This document shows, one piece after another, positions 32,572 through 44,005 of a DNA stretch of 64,000 bases. The notes beneath the pieces are model-generated. The model saw only the letters and a list, made by a program, of their open reading frames with translations, searched no databases and was not told the origin of the DNA. Numbering within the stretch: the first letter of the stretch is position 1; every line of letters starts with the position of its first letter. The stretch is from Solen grandis (Eukaryota > Mollusca > Bivalvia > Adapedonta > Solenidae), in contig CM037783.1 in assembly GCA_021229015.1 (NCBI GenBank), forward strand, positions 60,363,746 through 60,427,745. Direction: 5' to 3'. A program made the position numbers and the translations under genes.

Positions 32572-33230
32572 TTATTATTATTTTTCCTCCTTTTAAGGTT
32601 CAAATTAAAACAGGTTACCAATAAGCCAGCTGTATGAAATTTTGCCAGTAATCAGAGTGACTTTGGCCCTTTTGAAATCAACAACTTTCATCTTCATATG
32701 ACGTCATGTGACGTAACAGTTCAAATAAGCTATCAAATTTGGCTCGCGCTCTGCAGCCGTCAGTATTTGCCAGTATTTGTCTGATTTACTTGATATTTTC
32801 ACAGAAGGTGTAAGTTGGGATGTAGATGTGCATACATTCTTGAATTTTAAAAATTCTAAAAGTTCGAGATTTTATGTCAAAATCGAGATTCGAACTTTGG
32901 TCATGAAAATATAATTTCGTGTTACAAAGGCTCCTGGTGAGTAAGAACCGTGAAAATTGGATAGCATATGTGTCCAGGGGTCGTATTCATAAAGCTCCTT
33001 AGTTTTTAAGGAAAGCAATTCCTTAACTGGAATAAATCTCCTAAGGTGTTTTATATATAAGACTAAAGGAAATCCTTAATACCTAAGGGAAATCTATGTG
33101 ATTTTAAGGAAAATCTTAGAGACTAAGGGAAATTTGTTCCTAAGGAGCTTTATGAATACGGCCCCTGATGTCTTATTTGTATTATTTGAAAACTGACATC
33201 GTGTGACGTCATTTGACGTCACACTGTAAT
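32572..33230 (+). repeat. Second copy of the 30.5-kb dispersed repeat
   Basis: Shares CCTTTTAAGGTTCAAATTAA, ACAGGTTACCAATAAGCCAG, AGAGTGACTTTGGCCCTTTT and the ATGACGTCATGTGACG region with copies at 30,530 and 63,005. It is interrupted at 32,976 by a palindromic MITE and resumes at about 33,166 with TGATGTCTTATTTGT. Confidence 0.7.
32976..33165. mobile_element. Palindromic MITE with GTATTCATAAAGCTCC termini
   Basis: GGGGTCGTATTCATAAAGCT... at 32,977 is matched in inverted orientation by ...AGCTTTATGAATACGGCCCC ending at 33,165; the roughly 26-base termini differ at one position. The interior repeats CTAAGGGAAAT and TTAAGGAAA. The copy of the host repeat at 63.37 kb is uninterrupted at this point. 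A target duplication is not evident. Confidence 0.85.
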
Positions 33231-33914
33231 AAGCTGTAATATTTTCATTATTATATTAAACTGATCAACATGGAGACGTTGAATTAAATCTAGGCCTCTT
33301 TAATTATTTAAACAACCTTACATTTTTATTTTGAATGCCTATTGAATAAATCTGGCAAACTTCCACCCTGACTTGCTGCAAGATTAGCCTTGAAATTCAA
33401 AGACAATTACTATCAGTCTGCGTTTTCTTTTTGTGTTTTGTATACGTTTAAATTTTTTTCCATTTCAAGTTTACAATTAATTATTTTCAAGCTAATTAAA
33501 ACAACAATCTTTTACTTGAGCGTCGTTCATTATCCTTCCTCAATATTTATTAATTGTTAGCTTTATACATGTATTGTATATACCGTATTGATTTTGATGC
33601 ACCACCTTATTTATTTCCATCTTCATGTTAATTCATTCGCTCTACTTATTCATCAAACATGGAAAGGAATTTATATTAACTTGTTTTCCAGTCCATAAGT
33701 AATGTATTTATTACATAGATGTATTTTATATACATTTGCATTATGTGAATAAATAAAGTCTAAACTAAGCTATCAGTAATGTGACATTTACATTTTCATG
33801 TCAAGCTGTATTATGTGTTTCGCTTTTCATAATTTACACATATGAATTTCATGGACATGTACATGTATGAATTTCTAATATAAATAGATTTCTTGTACGA
33901 GACCTCGTATTTTG
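33231..33914. other. Non-coding AT-rich interval
   Basis: AATAAATAAAGTC at about 33,748-33,760 could be the 3' end of an old retroelement. No gene is recognised. Confidence 0.3.
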
Positions 33915-34200
33915 AAATCTTGTATGTTTGGCAATTGAGCATTTATTATATATATGATTATTATATAGTTAAATTACTTGTAAATTTAGCAATTGAGTAT
34001 GTATTACATATATGTTTTTTTATAATTAAATTACTCGTACGTTTGGCAATTGAGTATTTATTACATATATGAATTTTTATATAGTTAAATAACTTGTATG
34101 TTTGATATATGAGTAATAATAAATACGAATTTCTAATGAAAATAAACTAGAACTCATATGTTTGACATATGAGTAATTATAAATACGAATTTCAAATATG
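33915..34200. repeat. Degenerate minisatellite, 57-60 bp unit, five copies
   Basis: TGTTTGGCAATTGAG-type blocks recur at about 33,931, 33,989, 34,046, 34,104 and 34,164, each followed by TATTTATTA or AATAATAAA and a TATAGTTAAAT block. Confidence 0.7.
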
Positions 34201-34914
34201 GTAAAATTACGTTTACGTTTATTAAAATACATATAAGTTGTTTGCGATGATTATATTTTACCACATTACCATACCCCTAGATACGAAGTAATATATTCGG
34301 GCTATTTTAGAGTCGGTCGGTTGGTCGGTCCGTCAATTCGTCTGTAGACGAGATTTATCCGCTCTATTTCTCGGTTACTTTTTGTCGGATTTGATAAAAT
34401 TTAACAAGACTGATAAGAACCAAGCCAAGTTGCGCATATCGTTGGCACTACATTATTCGGTTTATTTTGAATGAGTTGTGACCCTTTATTAAACTTCTCA
34501 TATATATTGGTCTGATTTTGATTTAGCTTTACAGCATTAATAAGTACCAAGTCAAATTGCATATATCTTTCGCAAATCATGACTGGCTTGATTTGAGTTA
34601 TGACCCTTTCTTACATAAACTGAATATGCTTATTCCTCATTATTTTTTAGGCATCATTTGTCTGATTTTAATTTTAATTAACAATATATCTAGTACCAAG
34701 TCTAGTTGCACATATCGTCACAATATGAATGTTTTTTAATGCGCTTTTTTTTTTTTAATAGAGACCAAAATAAGTACACGATAACTAATGAACTTTTCTG
34801 CTTTCATTGAATCTCTAGAAACACTGTTCATATTTTCAAAATACAGATCTTAAAGAACATAGGTTAAACCATTACTGTGATTCATCCACCCAGACAATAG
34901 TCCTGCTGATAACA
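34201..34914. other. Non-coding interval
   Basis: Contains a GGTCGGTTGGTCGGTCC patch at about 34,313-34,330 and two related blocks near 34,440 and 34,590 (GAGTT[GA]TGACCCTTT). No gene seen. Confidence 0.35.
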
Positions 34915-35147
34915 TAGAGATACTTGACTTGACTTGGCTTGACTATTTGAGTTCACCGCAGCTTCGACAGTATTTCAGTCATATAGCGACGTCCAGCTAA
35001 TTACAGGTGGAGGAATACCCCGAATGCACGGAGGCATCCGGGTAGAACCACCGACCTACCGGAAGCCAACTGGAAGGCTTCCTCACATGAAAATCCGAAT
35101 GACTCTGCTTGGATTCGAACCCACGCGGTGAGGGCTGAGTGAGTGTT
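34915..35147 (-). mobile_element. SINE copy 1 (tRNA-derived family, head truncated)
   Basis: On the minus strand: GGGTTCGAATCC (B box), a body with TTCCGGTAGGTCGGTGGTTC and TAATTAGCTGGACGTCGCTA, then a tail of CAAGTCAAG repeats (about 34,921-34,945). The A-box part seen in the copies at 52.0 and 61.4 kb is missing. Confidence 0.75.
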
Positions 35148-35979
35148 AACTATTAAAGCTTCCAAAAATTACACATTCCAATACAGTAGCAATGAATACA
35201 TTTGAACTCTTGCCTCTCTAGAAAGACAAAGGATCAAAATCAAGACATAAGTATCACATCTTTTCACAAGCCTTTGGGAAAGTTCTTATTCTTTGTAGTT
35301 ATTGATATCATTGTCTTCATGACACGACAATAACGGTCGGATTTTCACGTGCTTATTGATACGAAAGTCTTCAATATCTAACTCAAATCATAGCTACATG
35401 TACTAAGCTTATCTAATTGATATTATTTCCATGTACTTTATGCGGTTTGTTTAATAAATGAATTATATTTGTTCATGTCTACTGCTTATATTAAACACGT
35501 CGACATTATGTCATTGATAAATCTGTGATAATAAGATTTCTACATTGATGACCTATTCAAAAATTAATTTACCCAGAAGATCTGCAGCTCGTCAAGCCTT
35601 CTTTCACTTAAGACACACACAACTTCAGTGCCTTCATTGCTTTGATTTTATCTTATTTCAGAAAAAAACACTTCATTCTTATTCTGTATATGTTCCTTCA
35701 TATGCAGAGTTGCATATTTGTTATACTATCCTTACTCTTATTAATACATGTCTTTCAAGATACTGTTTGTGGACTCCCTTAAAATGTTTTATATCCAGTT
35801 TACACAGTTTAAAGAGAATGTATCCAATATATGTCATATTTGGTTAATGTTTTCCAAAATGTGTTCTCCCTGACTTGACATGACGCATAGCTCATGTACA
35901 AGATTTTTTTTTCAATGTTTTCTTTCTCTTATGTAGGAATACCAACATACTTGCGAATTAAGCATTGTTCATTGATAGG
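35148..35979. other. Non-coding interval with a MITE fragment
   Basis: At 35,578-35,655, CTGCAGCTCGTC...ACTTAAGACACACACAACTT...GCTTTGATTT matches one half of the 26.18-kb TIR element. The rest shows no gene. Confidence 0.5.
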
Positions 35980-36100
35980 CTACATGTATTTTACCTTATA
36001 TTTGTTACATAAATAAATAGTTCCCATATTTAATCTTGCATATGCTACATGTATTTTACCTTATATTTGTTACATTAACAGATATTTCCCATGTTATCAT
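35980..36100. repeat. Tandem pair of a 65-bp unit
   Basis: CTACATGTATTTTACCTTAT begins at 35,980 and 36,045 and continues with ATTTGTTACAT in both. Confidence 0.75.
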
Positions 36101-36556
36101 GCATATGCCATATGGATTTACAATACACCACTTTGAACAAATGCAAAATCAGAGTAGGATTATTTATAACTTTGACAGCCGCAGATGCTAAACTTTTTTA
36201 TATGTTCATTTTCACATATCACAAACAAAAAACTCCCTGTAAACTTAATCTTGGAAATTCGTTTTTGCCTGCTCTCTATCACATGCCATATACCTTAAAG
36301 GAGATCGAATCAGCGCCAAGTTTGTGATTGTACGTATGTGTTTATTGTAAGGTACATAATAAAATATCCTGCTAAATTATTCATACACGGTTACATAATT
36401 CTCTTCGCCTTTTCTGTAGTACGATCAATTTATCTAGAAAGATTTATACAAATGTTCGACCATATTTACACTATTGAAAGGTTGTTCGATTTTCAGTCTA
36501 GAGAATGCAGTATGTGTATGGCGTCACAAGCAACTAAGAACCACGTGTATTGCTCC

Positions 36557-36680
36557 ATGAGTTTTGGATCCAGAATACATAGATGAGTAACTAGTTATTT
36601 AAGACAACTTTGACAATGTTAAGGAATTTGTGTGTATGGATGATTTTGTCAGTTATGGTGATTGCATATAAATGCCAGTT
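36557..36680 (+). pseudogene. Decayed relative of the 51.25-kb P2X7-domain-like fragment
   Basis: One frame reads LDPEYIDE, stop, LVI, stop, DNFDNVKEFVCMDDF, then DCI, stop, MP. The intact frame at 51.29 kb reads FEPEYMEEEYQLLQ, DNYDNEQEFVCMDDF, NCIKMP. The order and spacing agree, so the two are homologous. At least three in-frame stops make this copy a pseudogene. Confidence 0.55.
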
Positions 36681-37034
36681 ATTTAGTTGGTATGTTGAGT
36701 GGAAATGCTGGTTGATGTACCGTAGTATGCGTCACCATATCAATGAATGAGACCAAAACGTGAAGTGCATTTAGTATGTACACGTACATGTCAGATATCA
36801 GGTAATTTTAACGCAATAGCATGTCTAAATTTTGTCTTTACATGCCACAAAATATTTTTTAGGATTGATTCTTCCGTTCATGCATAACTTGTAGTCATCA
36901 ACTTTTACATTAATGTGATCCCTTGTGCACCGCAAATGATTTTCTATTAGTAGTTGATTTAATGCATTACAACTCTAAAGTTAATTTAAAAAATCTCTTA
37001 TAACCAGATATCTTTCTTATGCATATACTGTTTT

Positions 37035-38335
37035 TAGTTCACCTGAGCAGAGCTCAGGGAGAGCTATTGTGATCCCGTGAGTGTCCGTCGTGCGTCGTGC
37101 GTCGTGCGGCGTCAAAAATTTAGCGTTTACACTCGTATCACCTTCATTTCTTAAGCAATCATCTTCAAACTTATGACAATGTATATGACTTTAATGTCTC
37201 GATTGAGTTATTATGGCTGAGATCGGTCAATTAGGTCAGGAGTTATGCCCCTTTTAATATAAAAAAAATGCCAGATTTCTCTTTGTTTACACTCTAGCAT
37301 CTTCATCTTTTGAGCAAACATCTTCAAACTTTATGGCAATGTTTATGACTGTAATGTCTCGATTGAGTTTGAATATGACTGAGATCGGTCAATTAGGTCA
37401 GGAGTTATGCCCCTTTTAATATAAAAAATGCCAGATTTCTCTTTGTTTACATTCTAACATCTTCATCTTTTGAGCAAACATCTTCAAACTTTATGGCAAT
37501 GTTTATGACTGTTATGTCTCGATTGAGTTTGAATATGACTGAGATCGGTCAATTAGGTCAGGAGTTAAGCCCCTTTTAATATAAAAAATGCCAGATTTCT
37601 CTTTGTTTACACTCTAGCATCTTCATCTTTTGAGCAAACATCTTCAAACTTAATGACAATGCTTATGACTATAATGTCTCGATTGAGTTCGAATATGGCT
37701 GAGATTAGTTAATTAGGTCAAGAGTTTTGCCCCTTTTAATAAAAAAAATGCATGATTTCACTTTCTTTACACTTTAGCATCTTCATCTTTTGAGCAATCA
37801 TCTTCAAACATAATGACAATGTTTATGACCATGATGTCTCGCTTGAGTTCGATTAAAGCTGAGATCGGTTGATAAGGTCAGGAGTTATGCTCCTTTTACT
37901 ATCAAAATATGCCAGATTTCACTTTGTTTACACTCTAGCATCTTCATTTTTTGAGCAATCATCTTCAAACTTTATGACATTGTTTATGGCAATAATGTCT
38001 TAATTGAGTTCAATTGTGGCTGAGATTGGCCAATTAGGTCAGGAGTTATGCCCCTTTAAATATAAAAAATGTCTGATTTTACTTTGTTTACTTTCTAACA
38101 TCTTCATTTTTTTAAACAAATCATTTTTAAACTTTAAGTCAATATTTATTACCATAATCTCCCAATCAAGTTCAATTATAACTGATATTGGCTGTTTAAT
38201 TTAGGAGTTATGCCCCTTTCACTATAAAAAAAAGCCAAATTTCACTTTGTTTACACTCTAGCATCTTTATTTCTTAAGCAATCTTTTTTCTCAGGTGAGC
38301 GTTAAAGGGCCATCTTAGCCCTCTTAGTTCTTATG
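37035..38335 (+). mobile_element. Non-autonomous element with about 7.5 tandem units of 160 bp
   Basis: Starts near TTCACCTGAGCAGAGCTCAG (37,038) and ends with TCTCAGGTGAGCG (about 38,291) and AGGGCCATCTTAGCCCT. The termini are inverted (TCACCTGAG/CTCAGGTGA). The block AGTTATGCCCCTTTTA recurs at 37,241, 37,403, 37,563, 37,723, 37,883, 38,043 and 38,206, nearly constant at 160 bp. A CGTCGTG microsatellite lies at about 37,087-37,110. This matches the pearl/Helentron-associated (HINE) architecture of bivalves. A shorter copy lies at 62.28-62.93 kb. Confidence 0.8.
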
Positions 38336-39027
38336 TTATCTTACACATGCAACATAATTAGTTTGTATCAATTTATTGCTGTTTTATCCATAAACTGTCC
38401 TATTTATATACATGTATATTATTCGTCTACATTATGTAAACTTGTTATTGACCGCAGATTTATACTATATTTGCCACTATTGTGGATGTATCGTGTCAGG
38501 TTCCTCTTTGTGTCGTATACGTCACCAGAATTACTTTTTGCCGTAACATGTTGTCGGTGGGCCGTTAAACCCAACAAACAATTATGTTGTTGCTGTGCTG
38601 GGGACGACACTGTTTCAGCCGTGATTAACCTGCTACTTATTTAGTTAGTATGTGATAATATTATCGCATTTAACACGTATAATAACGCTTTTCCGTATGT
38701 CTCAGATTTGCTAGACGAGAATGTCCTTGTTATTCATTAATGCGATTCTGGGACAGGCCAAATCTAACACCTAATTAATTCAATTTGTCTCGGACATTAA
38801 AATGCAAGAATGTAGCCATATTGCATGTCTAAAAAAATCGATATATCCCGGTTGTTTTCATATCATGATATTAAATAAAAGAATATATCGATTGCGACTG
38901 GCCATATAAAATATTTATACGGCGAATGATTATGGCAATCGAGTGACGTAGTCAGGAGCCATCCGGTTAGCGCTATAAGGCAGTAGGGAGAATTTGGACT
39001 CCGCGATTCATAATCTCTCAACGATAC
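38336..39027. other. Non-coding interval with a SINE-like scrap
   Basis: GTCGGTGGGCCGTTAAACCC followed by AACAAACAA (38,554-38,583) resembles a short conserved stretch of mollusc SINEs as I recall them. No gene is recognised; the 38,333-38,644 frame is not supported. Confidence 0.35.
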
Positions 39028-39441
39028 ATGGACTAAGACCCCAATTAATTTTACTATATGTTCTATATAAGCATATATACAAATGACAATTTCTGTAAGG
39101 AAATTGACACCCAAACTTACCCTCATTATTTGAACATGGGATAACCTGGCTACTTTTTGACCTATTTAAGGCCACATAACATATGTATGAATTTAGTGCA
39201 CAGGTCGACACCAAATTTCTCAAAAATTCCCCTCTCAGTAATCCTCAACTTTTAAGGTTGTTGTGCAATAAGGCATCCAAATTGGGCATTTTATGACTAT
39301 TTTAACTGTGTTCTATATGATTAAATCATGTCTTTCAGTCAAAAAATCACCATTTAGCAGCTTAAATAGGGTCACTATTTTCTGTGTAGGCACATCCGGA
39401 TGCAGGGTAACCAAGGTCAGGTAACTGTGGTCTTAGTCCTA
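39028..39441. mobile_element. Candidate TIR element
   Basis: TGGACTAAGACCCCA (from 39,029) and TGTGGTCTTAGTCCTA (39,426-39,441) are inverted with 14 of 16 positions matching. No coding capacity and no clear target duplication. Confidence 0.35.
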
Positions 39442-41107
39442 TTAAGTACAAAAAGGTGATGCACAATGTATACTGAGCCATTTCATGAATTTTTAGCAAA
39501 ATATTTTATCAATTTATCAAAATACAGCATTTTATGTAAGATAGGTGTATACCCAAAATAACTGCTGATATAAATGCAGTTTAGCTTACATGGCCAACAC
39601 TGAAACTTCTTTATTTATACCTTTAAATTAAAATTAAAAAAAATACCCTAATTTATAAAAAAAAGAATACACTTTTGTCTTTAATCCTCATAAAATATCA
39701 ACATTTAAGCAAAAATAACTTACATCAACATAATGAGAGGTGACATGGCCGTACAAGTAAAAACTGGCCATATTCTATAGAGCAAGGGCTAAAAACTGAA
39801 TATGGACACCTACAGCATACATTCTGATTGCAGCAGAGAGGCCTTTGAGACTGAGGACCAATCTGTAAGGCGAAGAAAGTCCACTCCTAAAACAGCACAG
39901 GCGCCTTCGGCCAACATGGACCCACACTGAGGCATCTAATAAGAAACAGCAGAACGCAGCATTAACTTAGGGCATAAGACTGCAACGGCCTATGATGACG
40001 CATATCATGTTTATAATCAAGAGTTAGTCAGCTGTGATTAGCCTGGTTTAGGGGTGGAAAGGAGAAAAAAGGCATCTGTTGTCTTGAAATGCACTAACTG
40101 CAACTATATCTCACATTGAATCTCACCTGACAAGCTGTACCACAAGGCTCAAACTCCTAACCATGAGTAAATCACCGCAGCATGGTCATGGACTGGCAGA
40201 AGGGTCAAATGACGCCTAAATGGGTGACAGGGAATGCCGGTACATATTAACTAAAATAGACATCTGACATTTGGCTAAAAGTTGCAAGCAGAAAGCAGCT
40301 TATAGAATAGGAAAGGCCATCCAGGACCTGAATAATGAAGAAATGGCTGCCAACCAAAGTACCCAGAGTATAAGAAATCATAAAGCATGAGAGCAGGCTA
40401 CAAAAAAAGACTACTGGTTAAAAAAAATCTTTATCGAGGGGAGATAATCATTCCTAGGTACAAGAAATAATATCATGAGTTACCTCCCTTTTGCTAAAAA
40501 TATAAAAGAGCAAATTTAGGTTTTTAACAAGACAGTAATGTGGTGAATTCTGATGAACTGCATTCCTAGAGTAAAAAAGAATACTACATTTTAACAAATG
40601 GCAGCTCTTGCTTTCCTACGTGAAATGTTGAAATGTAACAGGTTTTTTTCATTTTACAATGAATGAGCCTTTTAATTACAGCTACCAGCTCTCATGATGC
40701 AGAAATAATATGTACACATTTCTTAAAAACAATCCACTTTCAATTAAGCGGCATGGTCCGTGCTTAAAATATGTTGATTTTTTTATTTTTCAGAGATTCA
40801 GAGAGAGAGAGAGGGGGGGGGGAGAGAGATAGAAAATAAAAAAAATATATATCAATGAAATTTGCACATATGATGTAAAACATTATTATAAAGCTACTGG
40901 TTAAATTTCATACCTAAACGACCTGTAATAAAACGGGTGGAGCTATAGAACCTTGGACGGCGTATGGATGGCTGCATGGCGCTTTTTAGTACGACCAATT
41001 TCTGCTGGTCCCCGGTTTCCGCTTCCGTTAATATTCATTCGTTTAACTGCATTCGTTTAACTTACTGCTAAGAGACTAGCACAGGACATGATTTACAAGT
41101 AAAAAAT
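39442..41107. other. Non-coding interval with a GA/G microsatellite
   Basis: No open frame of note. GAGAGAGAGAG then a G run lies at about 40,798-40,832. I recognise no gene. Confidence 0.35.
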
Positions 41108-41411
41108 AAAGATGTATACATAGACTTATAAGTAGTGAGAAGAAACAACTCAATAACACAAATGAAATAGTCAATAGAAAGCATAACCTTTGCATGTATA
41201 CGCAGGCACTTCTCATTTAGATGAATGCATTTGTCAGTTACATCAATTTATCAACTTACTTTGATGCAACTTAAAGCTGTATAAATAGACTCACAAGTCG
41301 TGAGGAGAAACAACTTAATAACACAAATGAAATAGTCAATAGAAAGCATAACCTTTGCATGTATACGCAAGCACTTCTCATTTAGATGAATGCATGTGTA
41401 AGTTACATCAA
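41108..41411. repeat. Tandem duplication, about 166-bp unit
   Basis: Copies at about 41,108-41,260 and 41,274-41,411 share AACACAAATGAAATAGTCAA, TAGAAAGCATAACCTTTGCA and CACTTCTCATTTAGATGAAT with few differences. Confidence 0.8.
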
Positions 41412-42880
41412 CCGATTATTTACATAAATTCCCTTCCATTCGCCTCTCTGTAGTATCATGCCATTAGACAAGTGACATGATACACTGTCAAGTTATATTT
41501 CCTGGTACTTGGCTAACTGTTCCCTTTATCTAGAGCACTAAATACAGGAATCACATTTAAATATTTGGTACCAAACTTCTAAGGGGCAAACTTGCATTTA
41601 TGGCATGAAATTGTGATCATAGTTCATCAAGTGATAGTGGGAACTTTATAGTAAATGCAAGCCTTTATAGACTTAAAGCAAAAGAACCTATTACTCCATG
41701 TCAATGGATGCTTCCATCTGAACTGAAGTCTTATTAAGCATTTAATGGATCATGATTATAATTTAATGATGGATGGATTACCTTAAAGGCTATCCACCTT
41801 GCTATTATATATTTTAATTATCCTACAAATGCAGTTATAACTAAATTGTTTCTAGGTAGGAAGATAAAAACACTGCAGTGACAATGCTTTCTAGATTCTA
41901 GCAAGAAATGTTTGTTTACATAAAATCTTGAATCTTGATTACCACACATCTGAACTCGGACTTCCAAGCTTCTGAAAACCGGGCGACATTTTCATAAGTT
42001 TTAGGTTATATCAATGTTTACTTTCAAAACCCGGAAGTACAAAAAGTGTCAAAGGTAAGATAGTAAACCCTGCGGCAAAATCCATTCATTATTAATCAAC
42101 AGTAATCATCGGTGATCGGTTTCCTTCTTTTTTGCAAGTCAAGTCAAAAACACTTAATTTTCTCACTAATTCATCTACATGTTCACGAAAATATGAAAGT
42201 ACATTTCACGACACTTGTTGACTATGTTTGAAACTGATACAGTGTTGCCATACTGCAGTATCACGCCGCAACCATTTTCCAGACACCAGGAAATACCAGT
42301 GCCTTTTGTTCAAGACTTTGGTAGCGAAACCACAATTTCCCGCTCCCGAGGTGAGCGCTCTATTGGAAAAGGTACATGCAAGTTTTGCTACAATTAAAAA
42401 TGTAAAGTGTCATTCGGACAATCATTAACTTTGTCTTGAGCATAAAGTTGCAGATATATATATAATTCTTATTGCTTTGTGTATTTATTTTTTTCAATTT
42501 AAACTCACTTGGGTTTTACTGTAATATTTAATAAATTTAATAAATAATAAATTGCCAATTTATTTTTCAGGAAACCAACACTTCACCAACATTCACGAGG
42601 GAGAGTAGAACATTATTTTTGGAAGTTCTACCAATCATCTGTGAACGAGCTGTTAAAAATTCTATGAAATAATCACAACATGTACTTTAATTTTCTTTCA
42701 TAGAGTATCACTCTGCTGCACTTGTTTGTTGGCAATGCAGGTTCTGACTTAGCGTGTGATCTCTATATTTGCAGAAGTAATACTTGTGATATACGAAGAC
42801 ATGTGACAGGTGTTCAGCTCTCCAACGGCGACGCCAACGCATGTACCTGTGTTACGTGTTTTGCGTATTAATATAATACT
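41412..42880. other. Non-coding interval with MITE and repeat fragments
   Basis: 41,745-41,790 (GATCATGATTATAATTTAAT...GGATGGATTACCTTAA) is half of the hairpin MITE seen complete at 54.66 kb. 42,070-42,120 carries the CCTGCGGCAA...CGGTGATC repeat. Frames at 42,215-42,428 match nothing known to me. Confidence 0.45.
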
Positions 42881-43011
42881 GACCGAACTACTTTTGTGTA
42901 TACATGTATATCTGTTTTGTACATAATCCCATGTTACAACTCTTGCTCTGTTATTACCATAAGCCATTTATGATTTATATTGTCACATTGCTGGTTTTCC
43001 CAAAAGTTGTT

Positions 43012-43741
43012 TGTAACGGTGTCATTTTGTTAGTGCTTGTCTGTTGGTATGTCCTTGTGTATGTCAATGTCTTGTCAAACGTCTGTAATTGTCACGTCTA
43101 TTGTAATTATTATGTCCATGTTGATTGTTTATATCAGTAATATTGTATCAATGAACTATTCCCTCCTTAGTAGTTAAATATATTTAGTCTCATTTAGTAT
43201 TATCAAATTCATTAATATACCATTCACATTATAAATTCATCATCATCATTCATCTCACGGCCTTTGCTTTGCATGCTCCATCACAATATGTAGAGTTATA
43301 TCCCTACATTTTATTGTTGGTAACCTCTCACCTTTGCACTGGGGCGCCTGCGCACTTTGTTTCTATCGTAAATGGCGAAAACCGTACGCTTACCTTTGTC
43401 TGTTTTATTTATTTGATAAAACCCCCAATCTGTGTGCTTGCAGGTAATTATTTGCTTTGCTATGTGTNNNNNNNNNNNNNNNNNNNNNNNNNNNNNNNNN
43501 NNNNNNNNNNNNNNNNNNNNNNNNNNNNNNNNNNNNNNNNNNNNNNNNNNNNNNNNNNNNNNNNNNNCTGTTATACATTTCATTCATTTTATTCATTTTC
43601 TTTCATTTTCTTTAGGCACTTTGTTTCTATCGTAAATGGCGAAAGCCATACGCTTACCTTTGTCTGTTTTATTTATTTGATAAAACCCCCAATCTGTGTG
43701 CTTGCAGACCAAGAGGAACTCACACGCCGTGAGGCGTTACA
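43012..43741 (+). mobile_element. Candidate LTR (Ty3/gypsy-like) with adjoining primer site
   Basis: Starts TGTAACGG and ends CGTTACA, giving TGTAAC/GTTACA inverted termini. It is followed after one T by TGGTGGCCAGTGTGAC (43,743-43,758), which begins with TGGTG as a tRNA-primed binding site would. About 730 bp, including the 100-N gap. No gag or pol is visible next to it. Confidence 0.45.
43468..43567. other. Assembly gap of exactly 100 N
   Basis: The gap is flanked by the same roughly 92-bp sequence on both sides (GCACTTTGTTTCTATCGTAA... at about 43,352-43,443 and 43,616-43,708). Length 100 is a common placeholder, so the true distance is unknown and may be negative. Translations through it are meaningless. 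Confidence 0.95.
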
Positions 43742-44005
43742 TTGGTGGCCAGTGTGACTTTTGGTCTTCCATCTCGACACAAACTATTTATTTTGTTCGA
43801 GCTTTGTTGCTTCGTACCGGAAGCAGGGATCCAGCCATTGTTGGAAGGAACCAGCCGGATGTCAACAAATACTGACCGGACTACTTTTGTGTATACATGT
43901 ATATCTGTTTTGTACATAATCCCATGTTACAACTCTTGCTCTGTTGTTACCATAAGCCATTTATGATTTATATTGTCACATTGCTGGTTTTCCCAAACGT
44001 TGTTT

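Larger units (their letters stand above)
42881..44005. repeat. Direct repeats of about 131 bp bracketing an LTR candidate and gap
   Basis: 42,881-43,011 and 43,873-44,005 are nearly identical (TGACCG[AG]ACTACTTTTGTG through CTGGTTTTCCCAAA[AC]GTTGTTT). The left copy runs straight into TGTAACGG; the right copy continues into AAACCACACC. This looks like an occupied and an empty allele placed in tandem. Confidence 0.75.

Noticed and set aside
42215..42428. Overlapping 60- and 66-codon frames
   Set aside because: Two frames of similar length in the same interval, neither with a recognisable motif.
43269..43757. 162-codon frame across the N gap
   Set aside because: Unknown bases were translated as X; continuity across the gap is unproven.
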